Of a stretch of 64,000 bases of DNA, positions 20,610 to 31,142 are shown piece after piece. Source of the stretch: Clostridium aciditolerans (GTDB lineage Bacteria; Bacillota; Clostridia; Clostridiales; Clostridiaceae); NCBI RefSeq assembly GCF_016316925.1, contig NZ_JAEEGB010000017.1, positions 55,460-119,459 on the forward strand, read 5' to 3'. The number at the start of each line of letters is the position of its first letter. Within the stretch, counting starts at the first letter, position 1. The notes beneath the pieces were generated by a model that was given only the letters and a program-made list of their open reading frames with translations, was not told where the DNA came from and did no database searches. The translations under genes were made by a program, and so were the position numbers.

Positions 20610-21554
20610 CTAATATAAGGTATTACTAGTATCCTGTGATTCCTTTTCTTCAATACCTTCCGCATATTTAAGCGCTGTTATTGCAACTTGAATTTGATCA
20701 TAATCCGGCTCTCTTGTGGTAAGCTTTTGAAGCATTAAGCCAGGATAAGCAGTAATTTTCGATACAGCACTATTACTTTTTCCCATCCATTTTATAAGTT
20801 CATAAGTCAATCCAGATACTATAGGTAAAAGTAATATTCTATATAATATTCTCTGCCATAAAGAACTCCAACCAGTTAAAGAAAATAATATTATACTTAC
20901 TATCATAACCAAAAATAAAAAATTTGTACCACATCGAGGATGAAACCTCTCAAACTTCTGTGCATTTTCTGCAGTAAGTTCTACTTCATTTTCATAACAG
21001 AATATAGTTTTATGCTCTGCTCCATGATACTGGAAAACTCTATTTATATCCTCCATCTTTCCTATAAGTAAAACATATAGCAAAAATATCCCTACTCTAA
21101 TGATTCCCTCTACTATATTTAACCCTATAGTATTATGAATTCCTATTCTCTTGAATACATTTGCAGCAAATGTAGGAAATATAAAAAATAACATTGTTGC
21201 TATTCCTAAAGATATGATAATGGCAATGGCCATTAATACATCCTCACTTTTATCTTTAAATACCTTTTCAAACCATTTATCAAATTTTGAAGGCTCACCA
21301 TCCTCATCTTCAAAAAATGATGCGGAATAATTTAACGTTTTTATTCCAATAACTAATGATTCTATTAAAGAGACAAAGCCTCTAATAACAGGAAGCCCCA
21401 AAAGTTTGTTTCTTTTAGAATAAGGTATACTTTCTTTTCTATCTACAACAATTTCACCATCAGCCTTTCTAACAGCAGTAGCAACTCCGCTGGACCCTCT
21501 CATCATTACACCTTCAATTACAGCTTGACCTCCAACTGAAGTATTTCTTCCCAT
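20610..21554 (-). CDS. DUF1385 (YqhQ-like) membrane protein
   Basis: This is a 314-residue integral membrane protein of the DUF1385 family. It shows the family signatures VGGQAVIEGVMMRG at the N-terminus, HGAEHKTIFCYE near residue 180 and RFHPRCGTNFLFLV near 205, with about four or five membrane helices between. The His, Glu and Cys residues suggest a metal site, but the biochemical role is not known to me. Its start overlaps the tdk stop (TAATG), so translation is coupled; the tdk-DUF1385-prmC-prfA order is common in clostridia. Confidence 0.88.
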   Translation of the reverse strand: MGRNTSVGGQAVIEGVMMRGSSGVATAVRKADGEIVVDRKESIPYSKRNKLLGLPVIRGFVSLIESLVIGIKTLNYSASFFEDEDGEPSKFDKWFEKVFKDKSEDVLMAIAIIISLGIATMLFFIFPTFAANVFKRIGIHNTIGLNIVEGIIRVGIFLLYVLLIGKMEDINRVFQYHGAEHKTIFCYENEVELTAENAQKFERFHPRCGTNFLFLVMIVSIILFSLTGWSSLWQRILYRILLLPIVSGLTYELIKWMGKSNSAVSKITAYPGLMLQKLTTREPDYDQIQVAITALKYAEGIEEKESQDTSNTLY

Positions 21555-22177
21555 TACTCCACCTCATCTTTTTCCCTATTTTTTCTTACTTTATATGTTT
21601 CCCTAAACTCAAAGTAACACTTTGGACATAGTGATTCATATTCAATATCATCTTCTTTATCTATAGCAATCTGCTTTCCTTCAAAGATAAAATCTCCATT
21701 TACTTTTCTTCCATTTAACAATGCCTTTTTGCCACACTTACAAATAGTCTTCAATTCTTCTAAACTATGCGCCAACAATAGTAGTCTTTGACTGCCCTCA
21801 AATCCATTCATTTGAAAATCAGTTCGAAGCCCATAGCAAATTGTCGGTATGTCCATTATTACAGCTATTTTAAATAGTTGATCTATTTGTTCCTCTTTAA
21901 AAAATTGAGATTCATCTGCTAGTATGCAATCTATTTGTCCATTTTTCTCTATCCAACTCTTTGTTTCCTCATAAATATTCTGACTTTGATCTATAAGAAT
22001 GTCAACTTCCCTTGTTACCCCTAATCTTGAAAGCACTTTATTTCCACCTTTTGTATCTGTTTTAGGTTTTATAATAATAACTTTCATCCCTCTTTCTTCA
22101 TAGTTGTATGCAACCTGCAATAGGTTTGTTGACTTCCCACAGTTCATAGCTCCATATCTGAAATATAACTTACTCAT
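21554..22177 (-). CDS. tdk: Thymidine kinase (type II)
   Basis: This salvage enzyme phosphorylates thymidine to dTMP. The 207 residues have Walker A GAMNCGKS at 9-16, Walker B-like CILADESQFF, and the structural zinc cysteines CKCGK and CPKCYFEF of type II kinases. I start at the ATG at 22177, with AGGTAGGAAAG before it; a frame 11 codons longer has no better site. It is the first gene of a coupled operon with DUF1385, prmC and prfA and is divergent from rpmE. Confidence 0.94.
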   Translation of the reverse strand: MSKLYFRYGAMNCGKSTNLLQVAYNYEERGMKVIIIKPKTDTKGGNKVLSRLGVTREVDILIDQSQNIYEETKSWIEKNGQIDCILADESQFFKEEQIDQLFKIAVIMDIPTICYGLRTDFQMNGFEGSQRLLLLAHSLEELKTICKCGKKALLNGRKVNGDFIFEGKQIAIDKEDDIEYESLCPKCYFEFRETYKVRKNREKDEVE

Positions 22178-22276
22178 CTTTCCTACCTCACCATTTGAAT
22201 TATAAATCAATTAAACAAATACATTTTATCAAACCTTATGCATATATTAAAGACCTGTTTTTATTTACCTTATTTA

Positions 22277-22306
22277 TTGACTTTAACTTGCCTGCTATGT
22301 TATAAT
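22277..22306 (+). promoter_or_regulatory. Sigma-A promoter of rpmE
   Basis: TTGACT and TATAAT are separated by 18 bases and lie about 50 bases before the rpmE start. It is close to consensus. Confidence 0.75.
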
Positions 22307-22356
22307 ACAGTAGTTAAAATCGAGGTATATCCTTAAATTCGAAAGAGGTGAAAAAC

Positions 22357-22566
22357 ATGAAACAAGGCATACATCCAGAATACCATCATGATGCGGTAGT
22401 TAAGTGTGCATGTGGAAACACTTTTACAACAGGTTCTACAGAAAAAGAACTTAAAGTGGAAATATGCTCTAAGTGCCATCCATTCTACACAGGAAAACAG
22501 AAGATAATTGACGTTGGCGGTAGAGTAGATAAGTTCATGAAGAAGTTCAACTTAAAATCAGAATAA
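22357..22566 (+). CDS. rpmE: 50S ribosomal protein L31
   Basis: This is a small large-subunit ribosomal protein of 69 residues. It is the zinc-containing form, with four cysteines in CACG (residues 16 and 18) and CSKC (37 and 40). I start at the ATG preceded by AGAGGTG; a GTG three codons earlier overlaps that site. It is divergent from tdk and convergent with rho, ending at a shared perfect-palindrome terminator. Next to rho is its usual place in Firmicutes. Confidence 0.96.
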   Translation: MKQGIHPEYHHDAVVKCACGNTFTTGSTEKELKVEICSKCHPFYTGKQKIIDVGGRVDKFMKKFNLKSE

Positions 22567-22610
22567 TAAATAAGTTTAAATATTTTTTTATTTGTTCTAA
22601 AACTTATTAT

Positions 22611-22644
22611 AAAACCTGTCCTTTGATATCAAAGGACAGGTTTT
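22611..22644. terminator. Bidirectional terminator between rpmE and rho
   Basis: This is a perfect 34-bp palindrome (AAAACCTGTCCTTTGAT and its complement) with T-runs on both sides. It ends both rpmE (+) and rho (-). Confidence 0.92.
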
Positions 22645-22645
22645 A

Positions 22646-24118
22646 TTATTTTTCTCCATTTTTACTAATGTCTTTTTTAATAACAAAATTAACAAACTCA
22701 TCGTTATTTCTAGTTTTCGATAGCATGCTTATTAGCTGTTCAGTAATATTCTGAGTATTATTTTCATCATACAATACTCTTCTTATATTAAAGGCCGCTT
22801 CTTTTTCTACTTGGTTCTTAAATAACAAGTCATCTCTTCTAGTACCTGACTTATAAACGTCTATAGCAGGGAATATTCTTCTTTCTTGAAGTCTTCTATC
22901 TAAGTGTACTTCCATGTTTCCAGTACCCTTAAACTCCTCAAATATCATATCATCCATTCTACTTCCAGTTTCCACAAGAGCTGTAGCAAGTATAGTAAGA
23001 CTTCCTCCTTCTTCTATATTTCTCGCAGCTCCAAAAAATTTCTTTGGCATTATTAGTGCTCCTGGATCAAGTCCTCCTGAAAGAGTTCTTCCTGTCGGGG
23101 TAATAGTTAGATTATACGCTCTAGAAAGTCTAGTAATACTATCTAAAAGTATAACTACATCCTGTCCCTGCTCTACCATTCTTTTTGCTCTTTCAAGCAC
23201 CATGTAAGCAACCTTAGTGTGATGTTCAGGTTCTTCATCAAAAGTTGAGTATATTACTTCACCTTTGATTGATCTTTGCATATCTGTAACTTCTTCTGGT
23301 CTTTCATCTATTAAAACAACTATAAGTTTTGTTTCTGGGTGATTTTGAGATATACTTTGAGCTATTTTTTTTAGAAGAGTAGTTTTACCTGCTTTAGGAG
23401 GTGCGACTATAATCCCTCTTTGACCTTTACCTATAGGTGATATTATATCCATAAGTCTGGTAGATAAATCTGACTGTGTAGTTTCGAGTCTTAATCTTTG
23501 CTCTGGATATATAGGAGTAAGCTTCTCAAATGGTTTTCTACCTACTGCTCTTTCTGGATTTTCTCCATTTACTCTTTCTACATAGAGAAGTGCTTTAAAT
23601 TTTTCACCTTCTTTTGGTGTTCTTACTTTACCTCGTACTTCATCCCCTGTTTTTAAATTAAATCTTCTTATTTGAGATGGAGATACATATATATCTTCTG
23701 GTCCTGTTAAATAATTTTTTCCTCTTAAGAATCCATAATTATTACTCTCTATTATTTCAAGTACTCCTATAGCTGTACCTGATTCATTTATCATCTCTTT
23801 AAGCTTTTCTCTTTTTTCCTCTTCAGATACCTTTTCATCCTCATTTTTTTCATTTTGAGTTTTTTCTTCTACAGATTTCTTTTCTTCAACTCTTACATTT
23901 TCAGTAGTTTCTTCTTTTTCACTATGTATAGCTTCACTCTTAGGACTTATTTTTTCTCTAAGTATGACTCCGTCTTTTTCGATTGAAACTGGAGAAACTT
24001 TTTTTATCTCTTCAATTAGCTGAGTTTTTTTATATTTAGATATATTTTTTAAGCCTAAGTTCTTGGCTATTTCTTTTAACTCAGCAACGGTCAAGTTATC
24101 CATATCTTTGTTTATCAA
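22646..24118 (-). CDS. rho: Transcription termination factor Rho
   Basis: This is the hexameric RNA helicase that terminates transcription. The 490 residues begin with a Rho_N SAP-like motif ([17 protein letters not shown]), continue through a Lys/Glu-rich low-complexity insert (residues about 55-105) typical of clostridial Rho, then the RNA-binding cold-shock fold ([25 protein letters not shown]), and the ATPase with Walker [10 protein letters not shown] at 239-247. Start is a TTG with GAGGTG upstream; an internal ATG four codons later has no ribosome binding site. A clear TTGATT-17-TATAAT promoter precedes it. Confidence 0.97.
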   Translation of the reverse strand: MINKDMDNLTVAELKEIAKNLGLKNISKYKKTQLIEEIKKVSPVSIEKDGVILREKISPKSEAIHSEKEETTENVRVEEKKSVEEKTQNEKNEDEKVSEEEKREKLKEMINESGTAIGVLEIIESNNYGFLRGKNYLTGPEDIYVSPSQIRRFNLKTGDEVRGKVRTPKEGEKFKALLYVERVNGENPERAVGRKPFEKLTPIYPEQRLRLETTQSDLSTRLMDIISPIGKGQRGIIVAPPKAGKTTLLKKIAQSISQNHPETKLIVVLIDERPEEVTDMQRSIKGEVIYSTFDEEPEHHTKVAYMVLERAKRMVEQGQDVVILLDSITRLSRAYNLTITPTGRTLSGGLDPGALIMPKKFFGAARNIEEGGSLTILATALVETGSRMDDMIFEEFKGTGNMEVHLDRRLQERRIFPAIDVYKSGTRRDDLLFKNQVEKEAAFNIRRVLYDENNTQNITEQLISMLSKTRNNDEFVNFVIKKDISKNGEK

Positions 24119-24150
24119 AAAATAACACCTCGCATTATTTAATTTTCATA

Positions 24151-24179
24151 ATTATATTTAACCTCTTGGGAATAATCAA
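24151..24179 (-). promoter_or_regulatory. Sigma-A promoter of rho
   Basis: On the minus strand TTGATT, 17 bases, TATAAT, placing the start of transcription about 25 bases before the rho start codon. There is no room for a long attenuating leader. Confidence 0.75.
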
Positions 24180-24496
24180 AAGATTTTTTCCATTTATTAT
24201 CCGTAATGATACCAAACATTTAGGTATGCTTAACAGATTTCTGCGCTTTAAAATGAAATTATTAGGCTACTGCTGAAAAACTTCACCCTAAGCAAAGAAA
24301 TTTTTATTTGAAAGGCTACACTGTAAAATAAATTATAACCCTTTTTCATATTTTAATCCACATTTTTATAATATTTTTTTCTTTAATGTAAGTTTGAATA
24401 AAATAACAAACCAAATGTGCTTAAGTTATTTAAAATTATATCTATATATTTTTATTTTATCAAATAACATTATTTTTATTAATCAATTGCAAAATA
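24180..24496. other. Intergenic region upstream of the rho promoter
   Basis: About 317 bp between the rho promoter and the terminator of the next gene. I see no frame with a ribosome binding site, no strong hairpin and no repeat shared with the rest of the window. Confidence 0.5.
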
Positions 24497-24526
24497 AAAG
24501 GATAAAAGCATTCTTTTATCCTTAAA
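24497..24526 (-). terminator. Terminator of the 24529-24879 gene
   Basis: The stem AAGGATAAAAG / CTTTTATCCTT with a four-base loop is followed on the minus strand by TTTTATTTTG. Confidence 0.85.
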
Positions 24527-24528
24527 AG

Positions 24529-24879
24529 TTATATCATAGCGTACAATTGCTTATTTATATTATTATATCTACTGACTCTTTTATTCACCTTATTATAATC
24601 TCCCATATAAAATAAAGGAAATCCTAGAATTTCACATCCTCCAACTATTAGATCCTTTTTTATAAATTCATTTATACTGTATTTGTAACTATGATACTTT
24701 CCGCAATGAGGACATCTAACTTTAAATGAAATCATCTTATTACAGTTTTTTATTTCTAAAGAGGTGAAACTTTCACTAATCTTATTTGTTTCAAAAATAG
24801 AAAATGTCTCTAAGTCGTAGAATCCTTGAAAATTTTTAAGAGCAATACTTATATCAGTATTAAACAACATATTATTCAC
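24529..24879 (-). CDS. Hypothetical protein with zinc-ribbon-like CPHC
   Basis: I do not recognise this 116-residue protein. The middle holds VRCPHCGKYHSY (near residue 54) and a later GGC, so a small metal site is possible, although only three cysteines or histidines are well placed. It is preceded by a proper gap and ribosome binding site (GGAGGGGTG near 24890) and has its own terminator, so it is probably a real single-gene unit. Its function is unknown. Confidence 0.6.
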   Translation of the reverse strand: MNNMLFNTDISIALKNFQGFYDLETFSIFETNKISESFTSLEIKNCNKMISFKVRCPHCGKYHSYKYSINEFIKKDLIVGGCEILGFPLFYMGDYNKVNKRVSRYNNINKQLYAMI

Positions 24880-24990
24880 CCCTCCTATAGAATTAAATCT
24901 GGTATATTTATAATTCTATAAATATTATTAAAATCCTTCATAAATCTCTTCATTTAATACATTATAAATTTATTTTTTTCGACAAAACAA

Positions 24991-25036
24991 ATTCTGGTAT
25001 ACATGAATTATAATAATAATTCATGTATACCAGAAT
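24991..25036 (-). terminator. Terminator of pyrG
   Basis: A long perfect inverted repeat (ATTCTGGTATACATGAATTA and its complement around a short loop) lies 10 bases after the pyrG stop, followed by TTTGTTTTG on the minus strand. Confidence 0.88.
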
Positions 25037-25046
25037 AATTACAATC

Positions 25047-26698
<1,652 letters not shown>

Positions 26699-26734
26699 GT
26701 ATAAAATTTATATTGAAAATATAACAATTGCATA

Positions 26735-26763
26735 TTGACAAAGTATCACTTGGGTTGTATAAT
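26735..26763 (+). promoter_or_regulatory. Consensus sigma-A promoter with no protein-coding gene downstream
   Basis: TTGACA, 17 bases, TATAAT on the plus strand: a perfect match at both boxes. Downstream lies only a short untranslated stretch ending in a terminator. Confidence 0.8.
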
Positions 26764-26769
26764 AAAAAT

Positions 26770-26860
26770 TATCCTATAAGTTAAAGTGGGATATTATGTT
26801 CTAAAACATATCTAATATATTAGCATATATTTTTTTAATATGCTACTGTTTTTTGTTTTT
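26770..26860 (+). ncRNA. Candidate small RNA (about 90 nt) next to pyrG
   Basis: This is the predicted transcript from the promoter at 26735-26763. It contains a small hairpin (TATGTT-CTAA-AACATA) and ends in the stem TAGCATAT / ATATGCTA (26821-26845) followed by CTGTTTTTTGTTTTTTG, an intrinsic terminator pointing in the plus direction. No reading frame longer than a few codons is present. It is divergent from pyrG and convergent with the small gene at 26874. It matches no RNA family I know. Confidence 0.55.
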
Positions 26861-26873
26861 TGTCGAAAAAATA

Positions 26874-27191
26874 TTATTTTGCTTTTTCGATAATGTCTTC
26901 TGCTTCAAAATACATATCTCTTATTTTTCTATTAAGTAAAAGTTTCTCTTCTGCTTTTCTAAAATTTAATCCTATATTATTTTTATTTACTGATGGAAAG
27001 TCTTTTTGAAGCATTCCTATATCATCACAACCATATTTTCTAATAAGCAAAAAAAATAGATATCTGCATTCCCTATCCTTTAAAATTTTAAATAATTCTT
27101 CTCTACTTAGACCTTTATATTTACATAGAAGTTCTAGTATTCTTTCATATTTTTCTTCTTTATCAATAAAATATTTATTCACAACATTCAC
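26874..27191 (-). CDS. Hypothetical protein, possible DnaA domain IV-like helix-turn-helix
   Basis: This is an all-helical 105-residue protein. Residues about 40-85 (CRYLFFLLIRKYGCDDIGMLQ, then a Ser-Val-Asn-Lys turn and GLNFRKAEEKLL) have the spacing of a helix-turn-helix like that in the DnaA C-terminal domain, so DNA binding is my inference; no diagnostic motif is certain. It lies between DUF1934 and pyrG on the same strand with separate terminators. Function unknown. Confidence 0.6.
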   Translation of the reverse strand: MNVVNKYFIDKEEKYERILELLCKYKGLSREELFKILKDRECRYLFFLLIRKYGCDDIGMLQKDFPSVNKNNIGLNFRKAEEKLLLNRKIRDMYFEAEDIIEKAK

Positions 27192-27302
27192 TTCCTTTTA
27201 TCCACAATGTTGGTAACTTAATGAGTATATCTCTTTTTAAATTTTAAACAATAACTGAATAAAATATACACATAAATAAAGACACAGGCAATATATTTAT
27301 CA

Positions 27303-27350
27303 CTTAATATCTGTTTTCCCACCTTTAAATTAGGGAAAACAGATATTAAG
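27303..27350 (-). terminator. Long hairpin after the DUF1934 gene
   Basis: An 18-bp perfect stem (CTTAATATCTGTTTTCCC and its complement) with a 12-base loop lies 8 bases past the stop. The U-tract after it is weak, so it may act as a stabiliser as well as a terminator. Confidence 0.65.
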
Positions 27351-27358
27351 TACTTTCT

Positions 27359-27778
27359 TTATTCCTGTGCCTTTATATTTATTTTTAGTTGTGTATTGTG
27401 AGGTGTCTGACCACTTACGGTTAAGTTATAATTTACTTGTATGTCTCCACCTTTTTCACCAACATTCACACTCAAGGTCTTAGTCTCTATTTTTAATTCT
27501 AATGTTCCATAAGGGGTATTATACATTGATACACTTTTAGCTTTCTTATCAAATTCCATTTTAGCGCTTGTACTTCCCATTCTTATAATAGAAAATTTAT
27601 CGTCAGATATTTTTAATGTAGTTGTGGTTCCTTCCATACCTGATATCTCGGTTTCCTTATATACGGCATAATATGATCCATCTTTTTCATAGAAATCACC
27701 AGGAGTAACAACTTCTATAAGATCATTTTCATCACTTTTTTGTTTACTTGATACAGAAATAATAGCTCTTTTTTTCAT
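27359..27778 (-). CDS. DUF1934 (YwiB-like, calycin-type) protein
   Basis: This 139-residue protein is beta-strand rich and fits the DUF1934/YwiB family, whose members form a calycin-like barrel. Typical features are the N-terminal AIISVSSKQ, the central YYAVYKETEISGMEGTTTTLKI and the closing GGDIQVNYNLTVSGQTPHNTQLKINI. The family has no assigned biochemical role that I know. It is commonly found beside pyrG, as here. A MITE-like repeat follows on its upstream side. Confidence 0.85.
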   Translation of the reverse strand: MKKRAIISVSSKQKSDENDLIEVVTPGDFYEKDGSYYAVYKETEISGMEGTTTTLKISDDKFSIIRMGSTSAKMEFDKKAKSVSMYNTPYGTLELKIETKTLSVNVGEKGGDIQVNYNLTVSGQTPHNTQLKINIKAQE

Positions 27779-27819
27779 AGACTTTGCTCCTTTTCATTTA
27801 ATTCACTATTAATTAACCC

Positions 27820-27984
27820 TTAGGCATCTTCAAAAAAATAACTAGTCAGTATGTTAGTCTATTTTTCGTCATACTGCGTCGGCAGAACCCTTAGATAGTG
27901 CTGACTATCTGCGGAACCCACCTCCTTGTCTGACACAAAATATCCGTCGCATCTTTGACCTGTTATTTTCTTTCAGATGCCTTA
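27820..27984. mobile_element. MITE-like repeat, family B, full copy (165 bp)
   Basis: The two ends are inverted repeats of about 26 bp: TTAGGCATCTTCAAAAAAAT at the left and TAAGGCATCTGAAAGAAAAT as the complement of the right. The interior has no frame. A shorter copy of only the two ends lies at 37551-37596. Here the terminal TAA serves as the stop codon of the PP-loop gene. Confidence 0.65.
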
Positions 27985-28962
27985 GATAAGAAATTTTTCT
28001 ATTTCATCATCCGTAGCTGCTTTAACCTCTATAAACTTATCCATAGGGTTTTTAAAATATCCATATTTAATTTTTATTTTATCCTCATCTTTTCCCTTAC
28101 AGTATCTAGCTGTTACTTTAGCTGCAAATTCTACATCTTCTTCTGTAGGTTTTCCAGTTATTATTATCATAGAACCTTTAAATGTATCTGCCAAAAATAT
28201 TACATCCTTTGTACTTAGATAATTTTTTATTTCCTTCGCTTCCTCACCAGTTCTTGTTGATATAATTTTAGCATCCTGTGAAACTCTAAAATGTCTTCCA
28301 AATTTTAGCATTTCCAGATCATTTTCATCTGGCCTATCCTTATATTCTAATAGCTCCTTTAATCTTTTAGCATAATTAGGTTCTGTAAGCTTACATCCCC
28401 CTGCTGGAGAAGGATAGTCTTTAATATTCCACTTCTCGGCTAATTCCATTTGAACTTTTCTGCTTCTTCCTAATATATCCATAAGCTTTTCTCTATCTAC
28501 TAATCCCTCTAACTCCATCTTAGTAGGATTAAGATTTTTGGCACATAGGGGCCTTAAAATCTTATCACTGAATCCTGATTCCTTTTTTACTATATCCAAT
28601 GAAATTCTGTTTTGAGACATAGGTCTCTGATTCAATACTTCTCCAGTAATTATAAAATCTGCATTATACTTTTCTAATAGTTTTCCTGTATAATTTAACA
28701 TCATGGCATGGCAATCAATACAGGGATTTATATTCTTTCCATAACCATGCTTAGGATTTTTAACTAAATCAAAATGCTCTTCGGAAAAATCAACTACTTC
28801 TAGCGGAATGCCTACTTGTTTTGTCATTTTAATAGCATTACCTGGTCCAAAAAAGTAAGATTTAAAACATATACCTATAACCTCTATACCTTGATCTTTA
28901 ATAAGTTTTGCTGCTAATATACTATCCAATCCACCGGAAACCATTGCGAGTGCTCTTGTCAT
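27982..28962 (-). CDS. PP-loop ATP-pyrophosphatase, ThiI/MnmA-like tRNA thiolation enzyme with DUF814-like C-domain
   Basis: This is a predicted tRNA-sulfur-transferase-like enzyme of 326 residues. The N-terminus has the adenylation P-loop SGGLDS (residues 9-14) and a Cys pair in NPCIDCHAMM, as in thiolation enzymes; residues about 215-320 resemble the NFACT-R/DUF814 fold (IIITGKPTEEDVEFAAKVTA). Clostridial genomes often annotate it as a tRNA 2-thiouridine methyltransferase-like protein. The ATG at 28962 has AGGTGATAATA before it, better than an ATG six codons upstream. The stop codon is formed by the end of a MITE-like repeat. Confidence 0.75.
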   Translation of the reverse strand: MTRALAMVSGGLDSILAAKLIKDQGIEVIGICFKSYFFGPGNAIKMTKQVGIPLEVVDFSEEHFDLVKNPKHGYGKNINPCIDCHAMMLNYTGKLLEKYNADFIITGEVLNQRPMSQNRISLDIVKKESGFSDKILRPLCAKNLNPTKMELEGLVDREKLMDILGRSRKVQMELAEKWNIKDYPSPAGGCKLTEPNYAKRLKELLEYKDRPDENDLEMLKFGRHFRVSQDAKIISTRTGEEAKEIKNYLSTKDVIFLADTFKGSMIIITGKPTEEDVEFAAKVTARYCKGKDEDKIKIKYGYFKNPMDKFIEVKAATDDEIEKFLI

Positions 28963-28980
28963 TATTATCACCTTTCTCAA

Positions 28981-29120
28981 ATCAAAATTAACTTTTTTTG
29001 CCTATGAACTATAATAAATATATTAAAGGTTCACTACAAAAACTTCTAAATAATAGTTTAGTTAATTTTCATTAGTTTATCAACAGGTATTCTTATAATA
29101 AAAATAATACGACGTATTAT
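28981..29120. other. Intergenic sequence between the PP-loop gene and MITE A1
   Basis: About 140 bp that should hold the promoter of the PP-loop gene; no convincing box pair could be fixed. With the adjacent repeat it makes a 785-bp stretch without a gene. Confidence 0.4.
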
Positions 29121-29645
29121 TTTTTAGAGGACAGAGGACAATTGACAGAGGACAGTGATTGTTGCTTTTCCTCCGTTACACTATGGAAAAGCTTTAATTA
29201 TTTTTCAGCAATAGGCGACTTTGTCGCAAGCCGTTAGGCTGTATCAATTTATCAATACTCTGTTTCAGATGCTTATTTAATAGCTATATTCAAAGGTTAA
29301 AAATTACAGGCTGCGCCAAACTAATATCAGAAAAGCTATAAAGGCTTTTTTAAGAAAGAAATTTTAGTGAACTTATTTATAAAATTCTACGTAAAAAGTT
29401 AATGGCACAAGTGCGCCCTTTCGGGCTGCGGGCGAAGCCATTTGGGAATAAAAATTTAAACTGAATTATAATGAAAAATTTCAAAAAACAAATTGCCAAC
29501 TAGAACTTAACACAAGCTATTTTTGAGACTAGTTTCACTAATCTCAAAAATAGTCTCATAATATAATTAAAGATTTTTCGTAACATAGTGGAGAAAAATC
29601 CTCCTTCACTGTCCTCTGTCCTCTGTCAATTGTCCTCTAAAAATT
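29121..29645. mobile_element. MITE-like repeat, family A, long copy (about 525 bp)
   Basis: The ends are inverted repeats built from GAGGACA units: TTTTTAGAGGACAGAGGACA on the left, TAGAGGACAATTGACAGAGG as the complement of the right. Just outside each end is a hairpin of similar geometry but different sequence (ATAATAC-GAC-GTATTAT left; AAATTGC-GTC-GCAAATT-type right). The interior has no protein frame; about 320 bp of it is absent from the short copy at 47806-48004. No transposase is encoded. Confidence 0.7.
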
Positions 29646-29726
29646 GCGTCGCAAAATTTTTATACTACGTATTAAAGTGCATACATATTTACTAGTAATT
29701 TCTTTAAAGCTGCTTTAAACCCAAAA

Positions 29727-29760
29727 TAAAAACTTTCACCAAAACCGTGAAAGTTTTTAT
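29727..29760 (-). terminator. Terminator of ypeB
   Basis: The stem AAAAACTTTCAC / GTGAAAGTTTTT is followed by a T-rich run in both directions, 5 bases past the ypeB stop. Confidence 0.88.
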
Positions 29761-29765
29761 TTTAA

Positions 29766-31142
29766 CTACATTGTAAGCTGCCCGTTAGGGGTATTTATAA
29801 TTTGCAGTATTCTTTGTTCATATCCAGTTTGAGCATCTATATATACTTTATAATTATCTCCCTTATAGTCTCCTGAAAATTCATAGCATAAGATTTCTTT
29901 ATTAGTTTCTGTAGGAATTAATGCAAGTCTTACATTTGTAATATTGAGCTTTTTCCCTACCCTTTGCTTTGCTTGCTCAGCAGTTACTTTTGGAGACGGT
30001 ATACTCCTATTTTCTTGATGTGCTACAAGATATTTTTCGGATTCAATACCTACTATACTTCCGTCATCTAGTGCAATTTTTAGTTTTAACTGATCAGGAT
30101 AAACTATAACATTTTGCTGCATATACACATAATTTATTACTGCAACATTTCCATAGTTTAAAGTATATGTAGGTACCATATTGCTATAACCTATATTTTT
30201 TAGATAATTTGACCCAATAACAGTAGCCTTAGCGGCATCAATGCTTGCTTTTCCAACCGCCCTATCATTTAGCAAATATAATATTTTTCCACCCTTTTTA
30301 GTTACTTCACATACTACTCTTTCATTTTTATTTTTTCTCCCTTTCATCGCCGCAGAAAACCTATATACATCTACTCTTCTTCCTGTACCTTCAACAGGTA
30401 AGGTCTCCAGCGTTTCAATTTTATCCTTTCCAATTATACTTCTAGCAACATCTTCTGCTTGACTCTTAGTTACCTCCTTCTGGGAGTTAATTCTAGGATT
30501 AATTTGAAGTGAATTGTCAGAAAAAGGTCCATCATAAATTAGTGCTGGATATTGAGCTACCTGCTTTTGTATAGATCCAAATTTATCAGCTAACATTTCG
30601 CCCTTGTTTCCACTAGCGAATACACCAGTAATCTTCTTTCTTATTTCTCCCCATTTCACTTTTCCTTCATTAACATCAGATGAAACTTTTTTCAGCTGTT
30701 GTTCTAGTGTAAATGATTGATTCTTCAACTTATCTATAGTAGCATAATCTGCATCACTTAATTGTTTTCCTTCCGATGAAGATCTTTCAAGAGTATAACA
30801 AAAATCTCCTACTTGGGATAAAAATTTACTAGTATCACCTATAACTTCTTGTGCTACGGGAAGAGAATGTATTTTATCATTTGCCATAGATGCATATCTG
30901 AATATCTCAGAAAATACAGCCATTTCTTGTTCTCTGGATCCTACTATAGCGGATTTACCCAAATTTACTCTTATGTTTTGCACAGAATCTATTAAGTCAT
31001 ACATACTTTTACTATAGTCTCCTTGCAAATAGTTTCTATAGTCATTTCTTTCAAGGGTCATAAGAATTGCAAATGTACTTGAAAAAACTACTATTAAAGT
31101 CACTATAGCAGTATATATCATTCTTTTCTTAGCTATTTTCAT
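29766..31142 (-). CDS. ypeB: Germination protein YpeB
   Basis: This is a spore protein needed for correct placement and stability of the cortex-lytic enzyme SleB. The 458 residues have one N-terminal membrane helix (MIYTAIVTLIVVFSSTFAILM), a helical YpeB domain and three PepSY-type repeats in the C-terminal half (for example KSQAEDVARSIIGKDKIETLE, KATVIGSNYLKNIGY and TAEQAKQRVGKKL). In most spore formers sleB is immediately upstream; here the upstream gene is a divergent glycosyltransferase, so sleB is elsewhere or missing. Expression in the forespore is expected from the family. Confidence 0.92.
   Translation of the reverse strand: MKIAKKRMIYTAIVTLIVVFSSTFAILMTLERNDYRNYLQGDYSKSMYDLIDSVQNIRVNLGKSAIVGSREQEMAVFSEIFRYASMANDKIHSLPVAQEVIGDTSKFLSQVGDFCYTLERSSSEGKQLSDADYATIDKLKNQSFTLEQQLKKVSSDVNEGKVKWGEIRKKITGVFASGNKGEMLADKFGSIQKQVAQYPALIYDGPFSDNSLQINPRINSQKEVTKSQAEDVARSIIGKDKIETLETLPVEGTGRRVDVYRFSAAMKGRKNKNERVVCEVTKKGGKILYLLNDRAVGKASIDAAKATVIGSNYLKNIGYSNMVPTYTLNYGNVAVINYVYMQQNVIVYPDQLKLKIALDDGSIVGIESEKYLVAHQENRSIPSPKVTAEQAKQRVGKKLNITNVRLALIPTETNKEILCYEFSGDYKGDNYKVYIDAQTGYEQRILQIINTPNGQLTM

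Noticed and set aside
27982-28962. Assignment as LarE (PP-loop enzyme for the larBC pathway)
   Set aside because: LarE has a different PP-loop context and no DUF814-like C-terminal domain, and this gene is 26 kb from larBC.
29121-29645. Possible CRISPR array from repeated GAGGACA units
   Set aside because: Units are only 7-13 bp, adjacent without unique spacers, arranged as inverted ends, and no cas gene is present. A MITE-like element fits better.
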